A stretch of 41,629 nucleotides of DNA from an uncultured Bacteroidales bacterium (GTDB lineage Bacteria; Bacteroidota; Bacteroidia; Bacteroidales; Paludibacteraceae): the NCBI GenBank assembly GCA_902771935.1, contig CACXYM010000023.1:1-41629 (forward strand), written 5' to 3'. The translations under genes and the position numbers were made by a program. Positions 41,177 to 41,629 of the stretch are shown piece after piece. Within the stretch, counting starts at the first letter, position 1. Each line of letters opens with the position of its first letter. The notes beneath the pieces were generated by a model that had not been told where the DNA came from, did no database searches, and saw nothing but the letters and a program-made list of their open reading frames with translations.

Positions 41177-41212
41177 ATAATAAACCGAGAGCAGAAACTC
41201 TCGGTTTATTAT
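41177..41212 (+). terminator. Terminator of the AAA/DUF4143 gene
   Basis: A 15-bp stem (41177-41191 with 41198-41212; core AAACCGAGAG/CTCTCGGTTT) with a 6-nt loop, 6 nt after the stop codon, followed by T-rich sequence. Confidence 0.8.
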
Positions 41213-41307
41213 ATCTGACTTTTTTCATTTCCTTACTCTTTTACGCGCGTTTCATTTTTTATATACACGCGAAGCATAAACGTCCTTTGGACTATACACG
41301 CCGCAGG

Positions 41308-41629
41308 CTATACACTGCGCTTGCGCACTACGCGCATAATAAGGTACGCGAGCGCGAGCAACATCAGCGGCCACGCCGCATCCCCAATCGGGAACGGCTC
41401 ACCTGGGTTATCCGGATCTGGATCATCTTCCCAGCCTTCATCTTCTCCTGCGCGACGAATATGTCCTTTGTGATGACTATTATTACTTTCGTCGTACGTT
41501 GTAGTTGGTCCATCTATAGCTGCCTGTGGAAGAGTAGAACCGGACGTCATGTAATTCGAATGTCTGTAGTCCATGGTGGCGGTAGGCATCTGCGGATTTA
41601 CTTGCACCGAATATGCTGTTTGTTCTTGA
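41308..41629 (-). CDS. Small membrane-anchored hypothetical protein (5' end outside window)
   Basis: The frame is open to the window edge, so the GTG at 41607 need not be the start. The visible sequence is polar and disordered (YRHSNYMTSGSTLPQAA, DDPDPDNPGEPFP), then PIGDAAWPLMLLALAYLIMRVVRKR, a hydrophobic helix and a basic end. This C-terminal GDAxxPLxxLA...RxxRKR pattern is one I recognise from small Bacteroidales proteins of unknown function. It looks like a tail anchor with the basic end inside the cell. Confidence 0.6.
   Translation of the reverse strand, partial: QEQTAYSVQVNPQMPTATMDYRHSNYMTSGSTLPQAAIDGPTTTYDESNNSHHKGHIRRAGEDEGWEDDPDPDNPGEPFPIGDAAWPLMLLALAYLIMRVVRKRSV

Overview
The window looks like a chromosomal segment of an uncultured member of Bacteroidota, order Bacteroidales. 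The evidence is a repeated Bacteroidota-type promoter (YTTG, about 20 nt, then TAnnTTTG), secreted proteins with type IX secretion (T9SS)-like C-terminal tails, an RNF operon headed by an RseC-like gene, a ftsK-lolA pair and a COG0423-type glycyl-tRNA synthetase. A gut or rumen Paludibacteraceae/Prevotella-like relative is my inference; there is no rRNA here to test it.

Layout. 1-3000 (+): 3' end of cstA, a frameshifted engB, a universal stress protein, a FecCD-type permease and ssb. 3030-8510 (-): a large receiver/PEP-pyruvate-binding protein behind gdhA, then gapdh. 8670-14190 (-): RNase H, a secreted YD-repeat-like protein, tRNA-Arg(CCT) with tRNA-like debris, DUF2461, rmlD and a secreted VWA protein. 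14335-15820 (+): glyS, broken by an internal deletion. 15897-29177 (-): five consecutive secreted genes, three of them GH13 amylases and two non-catalytic modular proteins, apparently one starch-degrading operon with no SusC/SusD. 29254-30203: trmO (-) and tRNA-Phe (+) from back-to-back promoters. 30316-36694 (-): rseC-rnfBCDGEA followed by a frameshifted sugar-isomerase-like gene. 36818-41170 (+): ftsK, a lolA-like gene and an AAA/DUF4143 ATPase. The window ends in a truncated membrane-anchored hypothetical gene.

How they fit together. The secreted amylases would break down starch outside the cell. GAPDH, GdhA, the RNF complex and CstA belong to central carbon, nitrogen and redox metabolism typical of an anaerobic fermenter. 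No oligosaccharide importer or glucosidase lies next to the amylases.

Most unusual. (1) A Sus-less amylase operon whose products carry two non-canonical C-terminal tail types. (2) Two intergenic regions where the -33 promoter element of one gene sits in the loop of the preceding gene's terminator hairpin. (3) A promoter cassette of 21 identical bases used four times. (4) Short tandem repeats with 7-, 8- or 11-bp periods, mostly at gene ends. (5) Three reading frames broken by small indels, two of them in normally essential genes, so an assembly artefact must be excluded.
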